Assembly: GCF_013375535.1 (NCBI RefSeq)
Contig: NZ_JABXJG010000001.1
Coordinates: 1,302,001-1,366,000 of the forward strand
DNA from: Sphingobium sp. 15-1
Lineage (GTDB): Bacteria; Pseudomonadota; Alphaproteobacteria; Sphingomonadales; Sphingomonadaceae
DNA length: 64,000 bases
Direction: 5' to 3'
The stretch's first letter is position 1. Each line of letters opens with the position of its first letter. The notes beneath the pieces are model-generated. The model was not told the origin of the DNA. It saw only the letters and a list, made by a program, of their open reading frames with translations, and did no database searches. Of the stretch, positions 1-8,620 are shown in pieces. A program made the translations under genes and the position numbers.

Positions 1-339
1 GCCACCCCATGGCGTCAGGATGAAATGACCATCACCCTGCCGCCCCACAGCGGCCAGGAAGTGAAGGCCCATATGGAAAAGGGCGACAGCTTCATCTTCA
101 CCTGGCAATCGAGCGGCCCGATCAAGGCGGAGATGCACGGCGAGGAGCTGAACGCCGCCGACGACGCCTTCACCGATTATTGGAAGGAGCTGGAGATCAG
201 CGGCGGCCAGGGCGACTTCACCGCGCCCTTTGGCGGCATCCATGGCTGGTATTTCCGCAACAAGGGCGAAACGCCCGTGACTGTGACGGTCAAGACGGTT
301 GGGTTTTACAAGGATCTCTATCAGCCCAAGGCTGAGTGA
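1..339 (+). CDS. Transmembrane anchor protein, C-terminal part (cut by window edge)
   Basis: The reading frame is open from base 1, so the start and any N-terminal membrane segment lie outside the window; 112 residues are visible. The visible part is a compact beta-rich soluble domain with a KGDSFIFTW stretch, an acidic middle, an APFGGIHGWYFRNKG segment and a VKTVGFY ending. That pattern resembles the proteins annotated as transmembrane anchor protein that often sit near cation-efflux genes. The function of that family is not well established. The first in-frame ATG (base 25) is probably internal. The assignment is by recalled similarity only. Confidence 0.5.
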   Translation, partial: ATPWRQDEMTITLPPHSGQEVKAHMEKGDSFIFTWQSSGPIKAEMHGEELNAADDAFTDYWKELEISGGQGDFTAPFGGIHGWYFRNKGETPVTVTVKTVGFYKDLYQPKAE

Positions 340-421
340 AGGCCGACATTGAGATTAAAGAAAACCGTCATGCTGGGATGGGGCGGCCCTCCCGTGAATA
401 AGGCATAAAAGGACAGGTGCC

Positions 422-1633
422 ATGAGCAGTATCGCGGGCCAAGCGCCCCCCATCGGCCTCCGGGCCACAGCAACCCCCATGGACGCAGCGAAAGCGCGCA
501 CGCGGCTGATCGCCATCGATGCGCTGCGGGGCCTTGTCATGCTGTTCATGCTGGTCGACCATGTGCGCGAGACATGGTTCCTGCATTTGCAGGTGACCGA
601 TCCGGTTAACGCCAACACCACCGATCCGGGGCTGTTCTTCACTCGCCTGCTCTCCACCTTCTGTGCGCCCACCTTCGTGGCGCTGACGGGGCTGTCGGCG
701 TGGCTCTACGGCCAGTCGCACACCAAAGCGCAAGTGTCGGAATTCCTGTTCAAGCGCGGCCTGTTCCTGCTGTTCCTGGAATTCACGGTCGTCTGCTACG
801 CATGGCCGACGCAGGCGAACACATTTCCGCCGCCGGTGCTGTGGATGCAGGTGATCTGGACCATCGGCCTCAGCATGATCTGCTTGGCTGGCCTCATCCA
901 TTTGCCCCGTCCGGCGCAGTTCGCGCTCGGCCTCGCCATCGTCTGTCTGCACAATCTGCTCGACCCGATCCGGCTGACGGCGGAATCGCCCTTCTTCATC
1001 CCTTGGGCGATCCTGCATCAGCGCGACAAGTTCGAGATCGCCGGCATGGCCTTCAAGACCACCTATCCCGTGCTGCCGTGGATCGGCGTGATCCTGCTCG
1101 GCTATGCCTGCGGGCCGTGGTTCGCGAAAGGCAGCGACCCGGAAAAGCGGATCAGGCGCCTCACCATGCTGGGCCTTGGCCTCGTCATTGGCTTCGTCGT
1201 GATCCGCTACCTCAATTTCTACGGCGACAAGCCCTGGTTCATCGCGGAAACGCCGCTGCGCACGGTGATGAGCTTCCTGGCGCTCACCAAATATCCGCCG
1301 TCGCTGCTGTTCCTGATGCCGACCATCGGCACGGGCTGCCTGCTGCTTGCCGCTTTCGAGAGCTGGCAGGACAGCAAGGCGATGCCGCACCTCGCCCTGC
1401 TGGGTGGCGCGCCGATGTTCTATTATGTGCTGCACCTCTACACGCTGAAGGTGATCTACAATATCGCGATGGTCCTTTACGGCCCGACCAAGGGAACGGT
1501 GTTCGGCGTCGATCATCTGCGTTGGGTGTGGATCTGGGTCTTCATCCTGATCCCGATCCTGTATTTCCCCACCCGCTGGTTCGCGCAGCTCAAGCAGCGG
1601 CGGAAGGATATATGGTGGCTTAAATATCTGTGA
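422..1633 (+). CDS. DUF1624 / heparan-alpha-glucosaminide N-acetyltransferase-like membrane protein
   Basis: This is a 403-residue polytopic inner-membrane protein with about ten hydrophobic segments. The first follows the family signature RLIAIDALRGLVMLFMLVDH near residues 29-48. DUF1624/YeiB-type proteins are membrane acyltransferase-like proteins, but their substrates are mostly unknown. The ATG at 422 follows an AAGGA ribosome site at good spacing; an internal ATG at 480 would also keep the signature. The gene stands alone: it is followed by a strong terminator hairpin, and the next gene is a siderophore receptor with its own leader region. No substrate can be deduced. Confidence 0.75.
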   Translation: MSSIAGQAPPIGLRATATPMDAAKARTRLIAIDALRGLVMLFMLVDHVRETWFLHLQVTDPVNANTTDPGLFFTRLLSTFCAPTFVALTGLSAWLYGQSHTKAQVSEFLFKRGLFLLFLEFTVVCYAWPTQANTFPPPVLWMQVIWTIGLSMICLAGLIHLPRPAQFALGLAIVCLHNLLDPIRLTAESPFFIPWAILHQRDKFEIAGMAFKTTYPVLPWIGVILLGYACGPWFAKGSDPEKRIRRLTMLGLGLVIGFVVIRYLNFYGDKPWFIAETPLRTVMSFLALTKYPPSLLFLMPTIGTGCLLLAAFESWQDSKAMPHLALLGGAPMFYYVLHLYTLKVIYNIAMVLYGPTKGTVFGVDHLRWVWIWVFILIPILYFPTRWFAQLKQRRKDIWWLKYL

Positions 1634-1968
1634 TCCCGAGTGCCTGCGGGTTCCCTGGCCGCCTTCCACCCGGAAGGCGGCCTTTTTCTTGGGATTTTAC
1701 GCCTCCGAAACGCTTGAAACCGCCCCAGTGAATCGTGCCGTCCAGAACCCCTTTTCACAATTTTTCACCGTCCGGAGCGGCAAGTTTGACGTAATATTTC
1801 TGCAACGAAGACATAGCCTGACTTCAACAAGAGGCGACAAAACGCCCCGTGGACCGGCCCCGGATAAAAGGACCTAGAAGATGTCCGACTGGAGAGAAGA
1901 TAATGATAGGCCGGCTCACCCCGTTTCGCAGGACAAATGGGAACAGCGATTTTACAAGGGGTAAGCAC
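1634..1968. other. 335-bp intergenic region upstream of the TonB receptor
   Basis: The region holds the terminator of the DUF1624 gene (1657-1687), then an AT-richer stretch that must contain the promoter of the siderophore receptor. A GATAATGATA string at 1899-1908 matches one half of the enteric Fur box, but the other half is absent. I see no other gene. Confidence 0.5.
1657..1687 (+). terminator. Rho-independent terminator after the DUF1624 gene
   Basis: A perfect 11-bp stem (GGCCGCCTTCC pairing with GGAAGGCGGCC) with a 4-base loop is followed directly by five T residues. It lies 24 bases after the stop codon. Confidence 0.9.
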
Positions 1969-4137
1969 ATGCGTAATTTTTCGGCTTTTCGTCTGGCCTT
2001 GACTGCCAGCGTCGCTGCCACGGCATTGGCTCCGGCCGCGCAAGCCCAGACGGCAGGAGATGCCGACGGCACGATCGTCGTCACCGCCATGAAGCGGCAA
2101 TATTTCGGGGACACGCCGGTCAAGGAAATCCCGCAGGCGGTGCAGTTCCTGGAAGGCAAGCTGCTCGACGATCTCAACATCACCCGCCTGGACACCGCGC
2201 TGGAACTGGCGAGCGGCGTGTCGAAGCAGAATAATTTCGGTGGCTTGTGGGACAGCTTCGCCATCCGCGGCTTTGCCGGGGACGAGAATTTCCCCAGCGG
2301 CTTCCTGGTCAACGGCTTCAACGGCGGACGCGGCTATGGCGGCCCGCGCGATGCCTCCAACGTCGAACGGATCGAAGTGCTGAAGGGCCCGAACTCCGCC
2401 CTTTTCGGTCGCGGCGAACCGGGTGGCACTATCAACATCGTCACCAAGAAGCCGGTGTTGGAAAAGACCTTCGGCAGCTTCGGCATCGCCGGCGGAAGCT
2501 GGAACACCTACCGGGTCGAGGGCGACTTCAACCTGCCCTTGAACGACATGTTCGCGGTGCGCCTGAATGGCGCGGTGGAAGATGCCGACAGCTTCCGCGA
2601 CACGGTCCACACCCGCAAATATATGCTGACGCCGTCCTTCCTGGCCAAGTTCTCCGACCGCGACCTGCTCACCTATGAAATGGAATATGTGAACCAGGAA
2701 GTGCCGTTCGAGCGCGGCGTCGTGGCGATCCCGACCATCAACGCCAACGGCACGATCAGCTACAATCTGGGCGCCATCCCCAATTCGCGTTTCCTGGACG
2801 ACCCCCGGAATGGCCCGACCAAGGTCGAGGTGTTCGGTCATCAGTTGCAATATCAGCATGACTTCAGCGACGACTGGACGCTGATGCTGGGCGCCGGTTA
2901 CAAGGACACGACCTTTGTCGGCTATTCGAGCGATCCGGAACTGGCGTTCAGCAAGACCGCTCCGCTGACCGGGCGCCAGCGCATCTATGCCGACGGCCAG
3001 ACCCTCTCCCGTCAGCGCCGCTTCCGCGACTACAGCACCAATCATATGGTGGTGCGCGGCGAAATCAGCGGCAAGATCGAGACCGGATCGATCGTCCACA
3101 ATATCCGCATCGGCGCGGACTGGGACCGCTTCAAGATCGACACCTTCCAGACCCGCATTCGCCCGAGCGCCGCGGATCAGTCCTATTCGATCAACATCTT
3201 CAATCCCGTCTACACCCAACCGCTGCCAACCCCGACGCAGGTGATCCAGAACGCCACCGAAATCCAGAAGGCCTGGGGCATCTACGCGCAGGACCAGATC
3301 GAGATCACCGAGCAGTTCAAGGTTCGCTTCGGCGGCCGCTATGACGACTTCTCGCAGGATATTGATCTGCGGTTGAACAACACCAATCCGAAAAAGGCCT
3401 ATACCAAGTTCAGCCCCATGGCCGGCCTAGTGTTCGAGCCGACCCGGTCAATTTCGATCTACGCCAGCTACGGCAAGGGCTTCCGCCCGAACAGCGGCGT
3501 GGGCGCCGATGGTCAGCCCTTCGCGCCGGAACTCAGCAAATCCTATGAGGTCGGTGCCAAGTTCGTGACGCCGGACGGCCGCATCACCAGCACGGTCTCG
3601 CTCTACAGCATGAAGAAGACCAACGTGTTGAGCACCGATCCGGGCAATGCGAACTTCTCCAAGCCGGTGGGGTCCGCCAAGAGCAAGGGCGTCGAGTTCG
3701 ATCTGAACGCCAAGCTGCCGGCCGGGTTCGAAGCCTTCCTGACCTATGCCTATACCGATGCGGGCTGGGACAGCGCGGTGGGCGATCCCAATTTCAACCA
3801 GCCGATCCTGCCCGGCGATCCGCTGATCAACATTCCCAAGCATCAGGGCAATTTCCTGCTGTTCAACAATTTCGAGATTGGCGGGCATGACGCGATGCTG
3901 GGGGCTGGCGTGAACTATGTCGGCCGCCGCCTGGGCGAGACGGCGACGACCTTCTTCCTCCCCAGCTACACGCTGGTGAGGGTGATGGGTTCGTTCAACG
4001 TCACGGAGCAGATCAAGATCTCGGCGGACGTCAACAATCTGTTCGACAAGAAATATTATGCCAGCTCCTATGCGGCGCTGTGGGTCGCGCCGGGCGCGCC
4101 GCGTTCCTTCACGGTCCGCGCGACGTTCGACTTCTGA
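1969..4137 (+). CDS. TonB-dependent siderophore receptor
   Basis: This is a 722-residue outer-membrane receptor. It has an N-terminal signal peptide (MRNFSAFRLALTASVAA, ending near AQAQ), then a plug domain with IPQAVQFLEG, the VERIEVLKGPNSALFGRGEPGG signature and INIVTKKP. A long beta-barrel follows with repeated aromatic strands, ending SFTVRATFDF with a terminal Phe as expected for Bam recognition. The plug pattern is that of FhuE/FpvA-type siderophore receptors, so iron-chelate uptake is likely. The start at 1969 has an AAGGGG ribosome site seven bases upstream. An in-frame ATG at 1903 also has a GGAG site but would put 22 polar residues before the signal peptide. The PepSY gene downstream fits iron-siderophore handling. 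Confidence 0.92.
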   Translation: MRNFSAFRLALTASVAATALAPAAQAQTAGDADGTIVVTAMKRQYFGDTPVKEIPQAVQFLEGKLLDDLNITRLDTALELASGVSKQNNFGGLWDSFAIRGFAGDENFPSGFLVNGFNGGRGYGGPRDASNVERIEVLKGPNSALFGRGEPGGTINIVTKKPVLEKTFGSFGIAGGSWNTYRVEGDFNLPLNDMFAVRLNGAVEDADSFRDTVHTRKYMLTPSFLAKFSDRDLLTYEMEYVNQEVPFERGVVAIPTINANGTISYNLGAIPNSRFLDDPRNGPTKVEVFGHQLQYQHDFSDDWTLMLGAGYKDTTFVGYSSDPELAFSKTAPLTGRQRIYADGQTLSRQRRFRDYSTNHMVVRGEISGKIETGSIVHNIRIGADWDRFKIDTFQTRIRPSAADQSYSINIFNPVYTQPLPTPTQVIQNATEIQKAWGIYAQDQIEITEQFKVRFGGRYDDFSQDIDLRLNNTNPKKAYTKFSPMAGLVFEPTRSISIYASYGKGFRPNSGVGADGQPFAPELSKSYEVGAKFVTPDGRITSTVSLYSMKKTNVLSTDPGNANFSKPVGSAKSKGVEFDLNAKLPAGFEAFLTYAYTDAGWDSAVGDPNFNQPILPGDPLINIPKHQGNFLLFNNFEIGGHDAMLGAGVNYVGRRLGETATTFFLPSYTLVRVMGSFNVTEQIKISADVNNLFDKKYYASSYAALWVAPGAPRSFTVRATFDF

Positions 4138-4160
4138 TGCTCTGATGTCGGGCCTTTAGA

Positions 4161-4204
4161 GCGATTTCGAAGCGATCGGAAACGATCGCTGGTTAAGAAA
4201 TCGC
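4161..4204. repeat. Nested palindrome after the TonB receptor
   Basis: An outer pair GCGATTTC (4161-4168) / GAAATCGC (4197-4204) encloses an inner pair AGCGATCG (4171-4178) / CGATCGCT (4183-4190). It has no T tract, so it is not an obvious terminator. It may be a short palindromic repeat element. Confidence 0.6.
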
Positions 4205-4227
4205 GGCAACTATAAGGCCCCGACCGG

Positions 4228-4274
4228 CCGCCGGCGACCACCCCTCCAAGCCTGATGGGTCGCCGGCGGTTTTT
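4228..4274 (+). terminator. Terminator between the TonB receptor and PepSY genes
   Basis: CCGCCGGCGACC (4228-4239) pairs perfectly with GGTCGCCGGCGG (4258-4269), followed by five T residues. The loop is 18 bases. It ends 19 bases before the PepSY start, so the receptor may be expressed more strongly than the downstream pair. Confidence 0.85.
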
Positions 4275-4292
4275 CTGTGTTAGGAAAAGATC

Positions 4293-5339
4293 ATGAACCG
4301 GGCGCGATGGCTTCGCCTTCACAAGATAATCGGCCTTGCCATGGCGGCGCTGCTGCTGGTGCAGGCCGTGACGGGCATGCTGCTGCTTTATCGCGGACCG
4401 GTGGCGCGCTGGATCGATCCGGCGGGCATGACGAGCCATGGCGCGGCGCCCGCCATTTCGGCGGGAACCGCGGTGGCCGGGGCGGAGCGGGCATTGCCGG
4501 GCTTTGCTGTTGCGCGCCTCTTCGCGCCCGATGGGGATGGCGCGACCTATGTCGCGGAAATGACAGGGGCGCAGGGCACGCGTTATGCGTCGGTCGATCC
4601 GGCGGGCGGCAAGCTGCTTCGTTCCGGGCCGGTCTGGGCTTTTCCGGTCGAGGCGGCGCTCCAGCTCCATTACCGGCTGATGGCGGGCAAGGCCGGGATG
4701 GCGGTCGTGCTGCTCAATGCGCTGGCCCTGCTGGCGATGGCGGGGACAGGCCTTGCCTATTGGTGGCCCAAAAAGGGGCCTGTCTCGAAGCAGCTTTCGA
4801 TCCGCTGGAATATGGCCTTCCGGCTGGTGCTGCGGCAGTTGCATCGGACGGCCGGCGTGCTGATGTCGGTCCTGCTGGGTTTCATGGCGGTGACGGGGCT
4901 TTTGCTGGTGGTGCCGGAACTGATCGGCGCCGATGCCACGCCCCTTCAGCGCCCGGCGGCGAATGCCATGGCGATCGACCGGAGCCTGGGGCTGGCCCAA
5001 AGCGCCTTTCCGGACAGCGTCCTGCGCGATTTCCGCCTGACCGACGAACGTCTGATCGCCAATTTCCACGCGCCCGAACGCAATCCCCGCGCCGTGCACC
5101 GCGCCATCGTGACGCTGGCGGCCCCGCATATCGTCAGCGCGACGCGGGCGGAGAATAACGGCGCGCTCTGGATGAGCGTCCTGCCGCTCCACGCGGGCAA
5201 CAGTTTCGGCCTGATCGGGCCGGTCGCGGTCATGCTGGTCGCGCTGGGGCTGATCGCCCTTTCCCTTACCGGACCGCTGATGTGGTGGCAGGCCCGCGCC
5301 GTCCGTCGCCGGTCTACCGCAAGAAAGCAGATGGCATGA
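4293..5339 (+). CDS. PepSY-associated transmembrane protein, putative ferric-siderophore reductase
   Basis: This is a 348-residue inner-membrane protein. It has an N-terminal segment after MNRARWLRLHKIIGLAMA (His in the first helix boundary), a periplasmic loop, a central pair of helices (about residues 125-150 and 180-210) and a C-terminal helix before an arginine-rich tail. This is the four-helix PepSY_TM layout. Some members next to siderophore receptors (FoxB/PiuB type) reduce or help release chelated iron, and the gene follows a siderophore receptor here. The start has AGGA eight bases upstream. Its stop overlaps the next gene's ATG (ATGA), so the two are translationally coupled. The reductase role is inferred from context. 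Confidence 0.75.
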   Translation: MNRARWLRLHKIIGLAMAALLLVQAVTGMLLLYRGPVARWIDPAGMTSHGAAPAISAGTAVAGAERALPGFAVARLFAPDGDGATYVAEMTGAQGTRYASVDPAGGKLLRSGPVWAFPVEAALQLHYRLMAGKAGMAVVLLNALALLAMAGTGLAYWWPKKGPVSKQLSIRWNMAFRLVLRQLHRTAGVLMSVLLGFMAVTGLLLVVPELIGADATPLQRPAANAMAIDRSLGLAQSAFPDSVLRDFRLTDERLIANFHAPERNPRAVHRAIVTLAAPHIVSATRAENNGALWMSVLPLHAGNSFGLIGPVAVMLVALGLIALSLTGPLMWWQARAVRRRSTARKQMA

Positions 5340-6262
5340 CCTTGCTCTACACGTCCGACCCGGAACGCGGGCGCATCTGGCGGGAAATCTTCGCCGCCGA
5401 AGCGCCCGGCATCCCCTTTCTGACGCCGGAGGAGATGACTGATCCGGCCGCCATCCGCTATCTCGTCGCCTGGGACCCCTCGCGCGAATTGCTGGAGCGG
5501 CTGACCGGCCTGGAGGCGCTGTTTTCGGTGGGCGCCGGGATCGACCAGTTCGACATGAGCAAGCTGCCGCCGCATGTCCGGCTGGTCCGCATGATCGAGC
5601 CGGGGATCGTCCAGGGCATGGTCGAATATGCCTGCGGGGCCGTGTTGACGCTGCATCGCAATTTCATCGACTATGGCATGGCGCAGCGGGAGCATCGCTG
5701 GGCGCCGGTGAAGCTGGTCCCCGCCGCCGCCCGCCGGATCGGCGTGATGGGCCTGGGGCAATTGGGGCAGGCGGTGTTGAACGCCCTGCGCCCGTTCGGC
5801 TTTGCCCTGTCGGGCTGGAGCCGGTCGCGCCATGCGATGGAGGGCGTCACCTGCCATGCGGGCGAAGCGGAATTGAGCGGGTTTCTGGCGAGCTGCGACA
5901 TCCTCATCTGCCTGGTGCCGTTGACGGCAGAGACCCGCGGCATTTTGTGCCGGGAAACGCTGGTCCAACTGCCGCGCGGCGCCGCGCTGATCAATGTTGG
6001 GCGGGGCGGGCACCTGGTGGAGCATGATCTGCTGTCCCTGCTCGACGAGCGGCATCTTTCCGCCGCGATCCTGGACGTGACCGAACCGGAGCCGCTGCCG
6101 GAACAGCATCCCTTCTGGGATCATCCGCGCATCCTGCTGACGCCGCACATCGCCAGCATGACGCGGGCGGACAGCGCGGCGCGGGCGTTGATCGCGAATA
6201 TAAGGCGGCTTGAGGCAGGCGAGGCGATGGAAGGCGAAGTCAGCAGGGACCGGGGCTATTAA
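5336..6262 (+). CDS. Glyoxylate/hydroxypyruvate reductase A-like 2-hydroxyacid dehydrogenase
   Basis: This is a 308-residue NAD(P)-dependent D-2-hydroxyacid dehydrogenase of the GhrA branch. It carries the Rossmann loop GVMGLGQLGQAV near residue 135, the NVGRGGHLVEHDLL active-site region, the DVTEPEPLPEQHPFW motif with its Glu, and the catalytic TPHIAS histidine. Such enzymes reduce glyoxylate or hydroxypyruvate in the cytoplasm. The ATG at 5336 overlaps the PepSY stop codon, so it was preferred over an upstream in-frame codon. A metabolic link to iron uptake is not obvious. Confidence 0.88.
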   Translation: MTLLYTSDPERGRIWREIFAAEAPGIPFLTPEEMTDPAAIRYLVAWDPSRELLERLTGLEALFSVGAGIDQFDMSKLPPHVRLVRMIEPGIVQGMVEYACGAVLTLHRNFIDYGMAQREHRWAPVKLVPAAARRIGVMGLGQLGQAVLNALRPFGFALSGWSRSRHAMEGVTCHAGEAELSGFLASCDILICLVPLTAETRGILCRETLVQLPRGAALINVGRGGHLVEHDLLSLLDERHLSAAILDVTEPEPLPEQHPFWDHPRILLTPHIASMTRADSAARALIANIRRLEAGEAMEGEVSRDRGY

Positions 6263-6635
6263 CCCTCCCTTATCGTCATTCCCGCGAAGGCGGGAATCCA
6301 TCTCCCATAAGAAGCACCAAGAACAACGGTCAGGAGATGGATTGGCTTTGCCGAACTGCGTTTCCCGCCTTCGCGGGAATGACGAAGAAGGAAACAGGAT
6401 GGCGCTATTATCTGCTGCCCCTTGTTCTTTCATCCCTCCCGAAACGCCCCTCCACCCGCCCGTTTGCAGTCTCGATTGGCCCACGGCAAACTATGCCGAA
6501 ACCATGGTATAAAAGGTCCAAATCTGCCCCTCGCCCCGAACCAATCGGAGACATGTTCCGGACAGCCCATGCCGTAATGGCTTCATCAAGAGACGGCCCA
6601 CCGGCCACAGACGCCAACCAAGGGGAGTTCCACCC
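6263..6635. other. 373-bp intergenic region carrying a long inverted repeat
   Basis: The first third is the palindromic element at 6273-6385. The rest (about 6386-6635) holds no convincing ORF. It presumably carries the promoter of the downstream catabolic block and the AGGGGAG ribosome site of the HAD gene. Confidence 0.5.
6273..6385. repeat. REP-like inverted repeat pair (CATTCCCGCGAAGGCGGGAA type)
   Basis: A 24-base arm at 6273-6296, itself a hairpin with core CCCGCGAAGGCGGG, is repeated in perfect inverted orientation at 6362-6385. Inside lie a second inverted pair, ATCCATCTCC (6296-6305) and GGAGATGGAT (6333-6342). Two hairpins in opposite orientation make this a REPIN-like unit, and the core is common in proteobacterial intergenic repeats. 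Confidence 0.85.
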
Positions 6636-7304
6636 ATGCCCAATTTCCGGCCCAAATATATCAGCTTCGACTGCTATGGCACGCTGACCCGTTTCCGCAT
6701 GACGGAGATGGCGACCGCCTTCATGGCCGATCGCGTCGCGGCGGAAGATCTGCCCGCCTTCTGCAAGGATTGGGGCGCCTATCGGCTAGACCAGGTGCTA
6801 GGCCCCTGGGAACCCTATCAGGAGATCATCCGCAACTCGCTTCGCCGCACCTGCAAGCGCTGGGGCGTGGAATATCGCGAAGCCGATGCGGATGCGGTCT
6901 ATAACGCCGTGCCGACCTGGGGTCCGCATGAGGATGTGCCGGGCGGCTTGTCCAAGATCGGGGACAAGATTCCGCTCGTCATCCTGTCCAACGCAATGAA
7001 CGACCAGATCCATCACAATGTCGGCATGCTCGGCGCGCCTTTCCACGCCGTCTACACCGCCCAGATGGCGCAGGCCTACAAGCCGCGCATGCAGGCGTTC
7101 GAATATATGTTCGACCAGCTCGGCGCGAAGCCGGAAGAGATGATGCACGTCTCCTCCAGCTTCCGGTACGACCAGAACACCGCGAGCGACCTGCATTTCG
7201 GCTGCCGCGTGTTCGTGGGTCGCGGACATGAGCCGTCCAACGCCTTCTATCGCGACGTCGAAATCCCGCATATCGGCGCGCTGCCGGCGGTCGTGGGTCT
7301 CTGA
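6636..7304 (+). CDS. Haloacid dehalogenase type II family (HAD) hydrolase
   Basis: This is a 222-residue HAD-superfamily hydrolase. The nucleophile motif FDCYGTLTRF places Asp at residue 12. Motif II is the Ser in VILSNAM, the motif III lysine is in AQAYKPRMQAF, and a C-terminal VSSSFRYDQNTASD segment supplies the last acidic residues. The spacing is that of L-2-haloacid dehalogenase-like proteins (usual length 220-240), but many members act on other substrates. An AGGGGAG site precedes the ATG. The next gene, a FAD amine oxidase-like protein, starts eight bases later, so the two belong to one operon and dehalogenation of a halogenated acid is only one possibility. Confidence 0.82.
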   Translation: MPNFRPKYISFDCYGTLTRFRMTEMATAFMADRVAAEDLPAFCKDWGAYRLDQVLGPWEPYQEIIRNSLRRTCKRWGVEYREADADAVYNAVPTWGPHEDVPGGLSKIGDKIPLVILSNAMNDQIHHNVGMLGAPFHAVYTAQMAQAYKPRMQAFEYMFDQLGAKPEEMMHVSSSFRYDQNTASDLHFGCRVFVGRGHEPSNAFYRDVEIPHIGALPAVVGL

Positions 7305-7312
7305 TCCCAGCG

Positions 7313-8620
7313 ATGAACGCCTCCCCCCTCTCCTATTGGCTGGCGAGCGCTCCGTCCTTCACGGGCGGAGCATCCGGCGCGCCCGAAGAAGCTTTTGGAG
7401 GTAGGGCTGACGTCGCCATCATCGGCGGCGGCTTTACCGGGCTTTCGGCGGCATTGGCGCTGGCCAAGCGCGGCGCGAACGTCGTGCTGCTGGAGGCGGG
7501 GCGCGTGGTGGGCGAGGCTTCGGGGCGCAATGGCGGCCAGTGCAACAACGGCACCGCCCATGATTATGGCGCCCTCTCCGCCCGCTTCGGCAAGGATGTG
7601 GCGAAGGCCTATTATCGCGCCCATGTCGACGCGGTCGATCTGGTCGAGCGGATCGTGGCGGAGGAAGGCATCGATTGCGCCTTCAACCGCTGCGGCCGGG
7701 TGAAGCTGGCCGCCAAGCCGAAACATTATGACAAGCTGGTACGGGCGCATGACCTGCTGGCGGCCGAGGTGGATCAGAATGTCCGCCTCGTGCCCCCGGA
7801 GCGCATCCGCGAGGAAGTGGGATCGGACGCCTTTCACGGCGCGCTGATCCAGACGACCAGCGCGCAGCTCAACCCGGCGCGCTTTGGTGTCGGCCTCGCG
7901 GAAGCGGCAGCGCGGACGGGTGCGAAAATCTATGAAAATGCCGAAGTCACGGGACTGGATCGGCTGAGCAGCAACGGGGTTGGGGGCTGGCGGGTAACGA
8001 CGCCCAAGGGACAGGTCACGGCCTCCCAGGTGCTGGTAGCGACCGGGGGTGCGCCTGCCGCCGCGCCCTTCGGCTTCTTCCGGCGGCGGATCGTGTCGGT
8101 GGGCAGCTTCATCATTGCGACGGAGCCGCTCGACAATGGGCTGATCGACAGGTTGCTGCCCGGACGGCGCAACTATGTGACCAGCAAGAATATCGGCAAT
8201 TATTTCCGCCTGACCGCCGACGACCGGCTGATCTTCGGCGGGCGCGCGCGCTTCGCGAACAGCGATCCGCGTTCCGACCTGAAAAGCGGGCATATCCTCG
8301 AACAGACGATGGGCGAGATTTTCCCGGCGCTGAAGGGCGTGGGCGTCGATCATGTCTGGGGCGGGATGGTCGACCTGACCGCCGACCGCCTGCCCCGCGC
8401 CGGCGAGCAGGACGGGCTTTTCTATTCCATGGGCTATAGCGGCCATGGCGTGCAGATGGCGACCTATATGGGCCAGCAAATGGCGCGGGTGATGGCGGGG
8501 GACGATGCCGCCAATCCCTGGCGCGATCTCGACTGGCCCAGCGTGCCCGGCCATTTCGGCAAGCCCTGGTTCCTGCCGCTCGTCGGCCTGTGGTATAAAT
8601 GGCAGGACGTGATCCATTGA
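7313..8620 (+). CDS. FAD-dependent oxidoreductase, gamma-glutamylputrescine oxidase-like
   Basis: This is a 435-residue DAO-family flavoprotein. The FAD dinucleotide loop IIGGGFTGLSAALALAKRG is near residues 38-56, and GRNGGQCNNG follows, as in PuuB-type amine oxidases. FGGRARF and GYSGHGVQMATYMGQQ in the C-terminal part are family features of the FAD-binding end. PuuB oxidises gamma-glutamylputrescine; relatives act on other secondary amines and amino acids. The stop TGA overlaps the next start by one base, coupling it to the ABC transporter. It likely oxidises the transported compound or a downstream intermediate. Confidence 0.85.
   Translation: MNASPLSYWLASAPSFTGGASGAPEEAFGGRADVAIIGGGFTGLSAALALAKRGANVVLLEAGRVVGEASGRNGGQCNNGTAHDYGALSARFGKDVAKAYYRAHVDAVDLVERIVAEEGIDCAFNRCGRVKLAAKPKHYDKLVRAHDLLAAEVDQNVRLVPPERIREEVGSDAFHGALIQTTSAQLNPARFGVGLAEAAARTGAKIYENAEVTGLDRLSSNGVGGWRVTTPKGQVTASQVLVATGGAPAAAPFGFFRRRIVSVGSFIIATEPLDNGLIDRLLPGRRNYVTSKNIGNYFRLTADDRLIFGGRARFANSDPRSDLKSGHILEQTMGEIFPALKGVGVDHVWGGMVDLTADRLPRAGEQDGLFYSMGYSGHGVQMATYMGQQMARVMAGDDAANPWRDLDWPSVPGHFGKPWFLPLVGLWYKWQDVIH

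Noticed and set aside
1899..1908. Half Fur box GATAATGATA before the TonB receptor
   Set aside because: The second half of the box is absent and alphaproteobacterial iron boxes differ, so it is not listed as a regulatory site.
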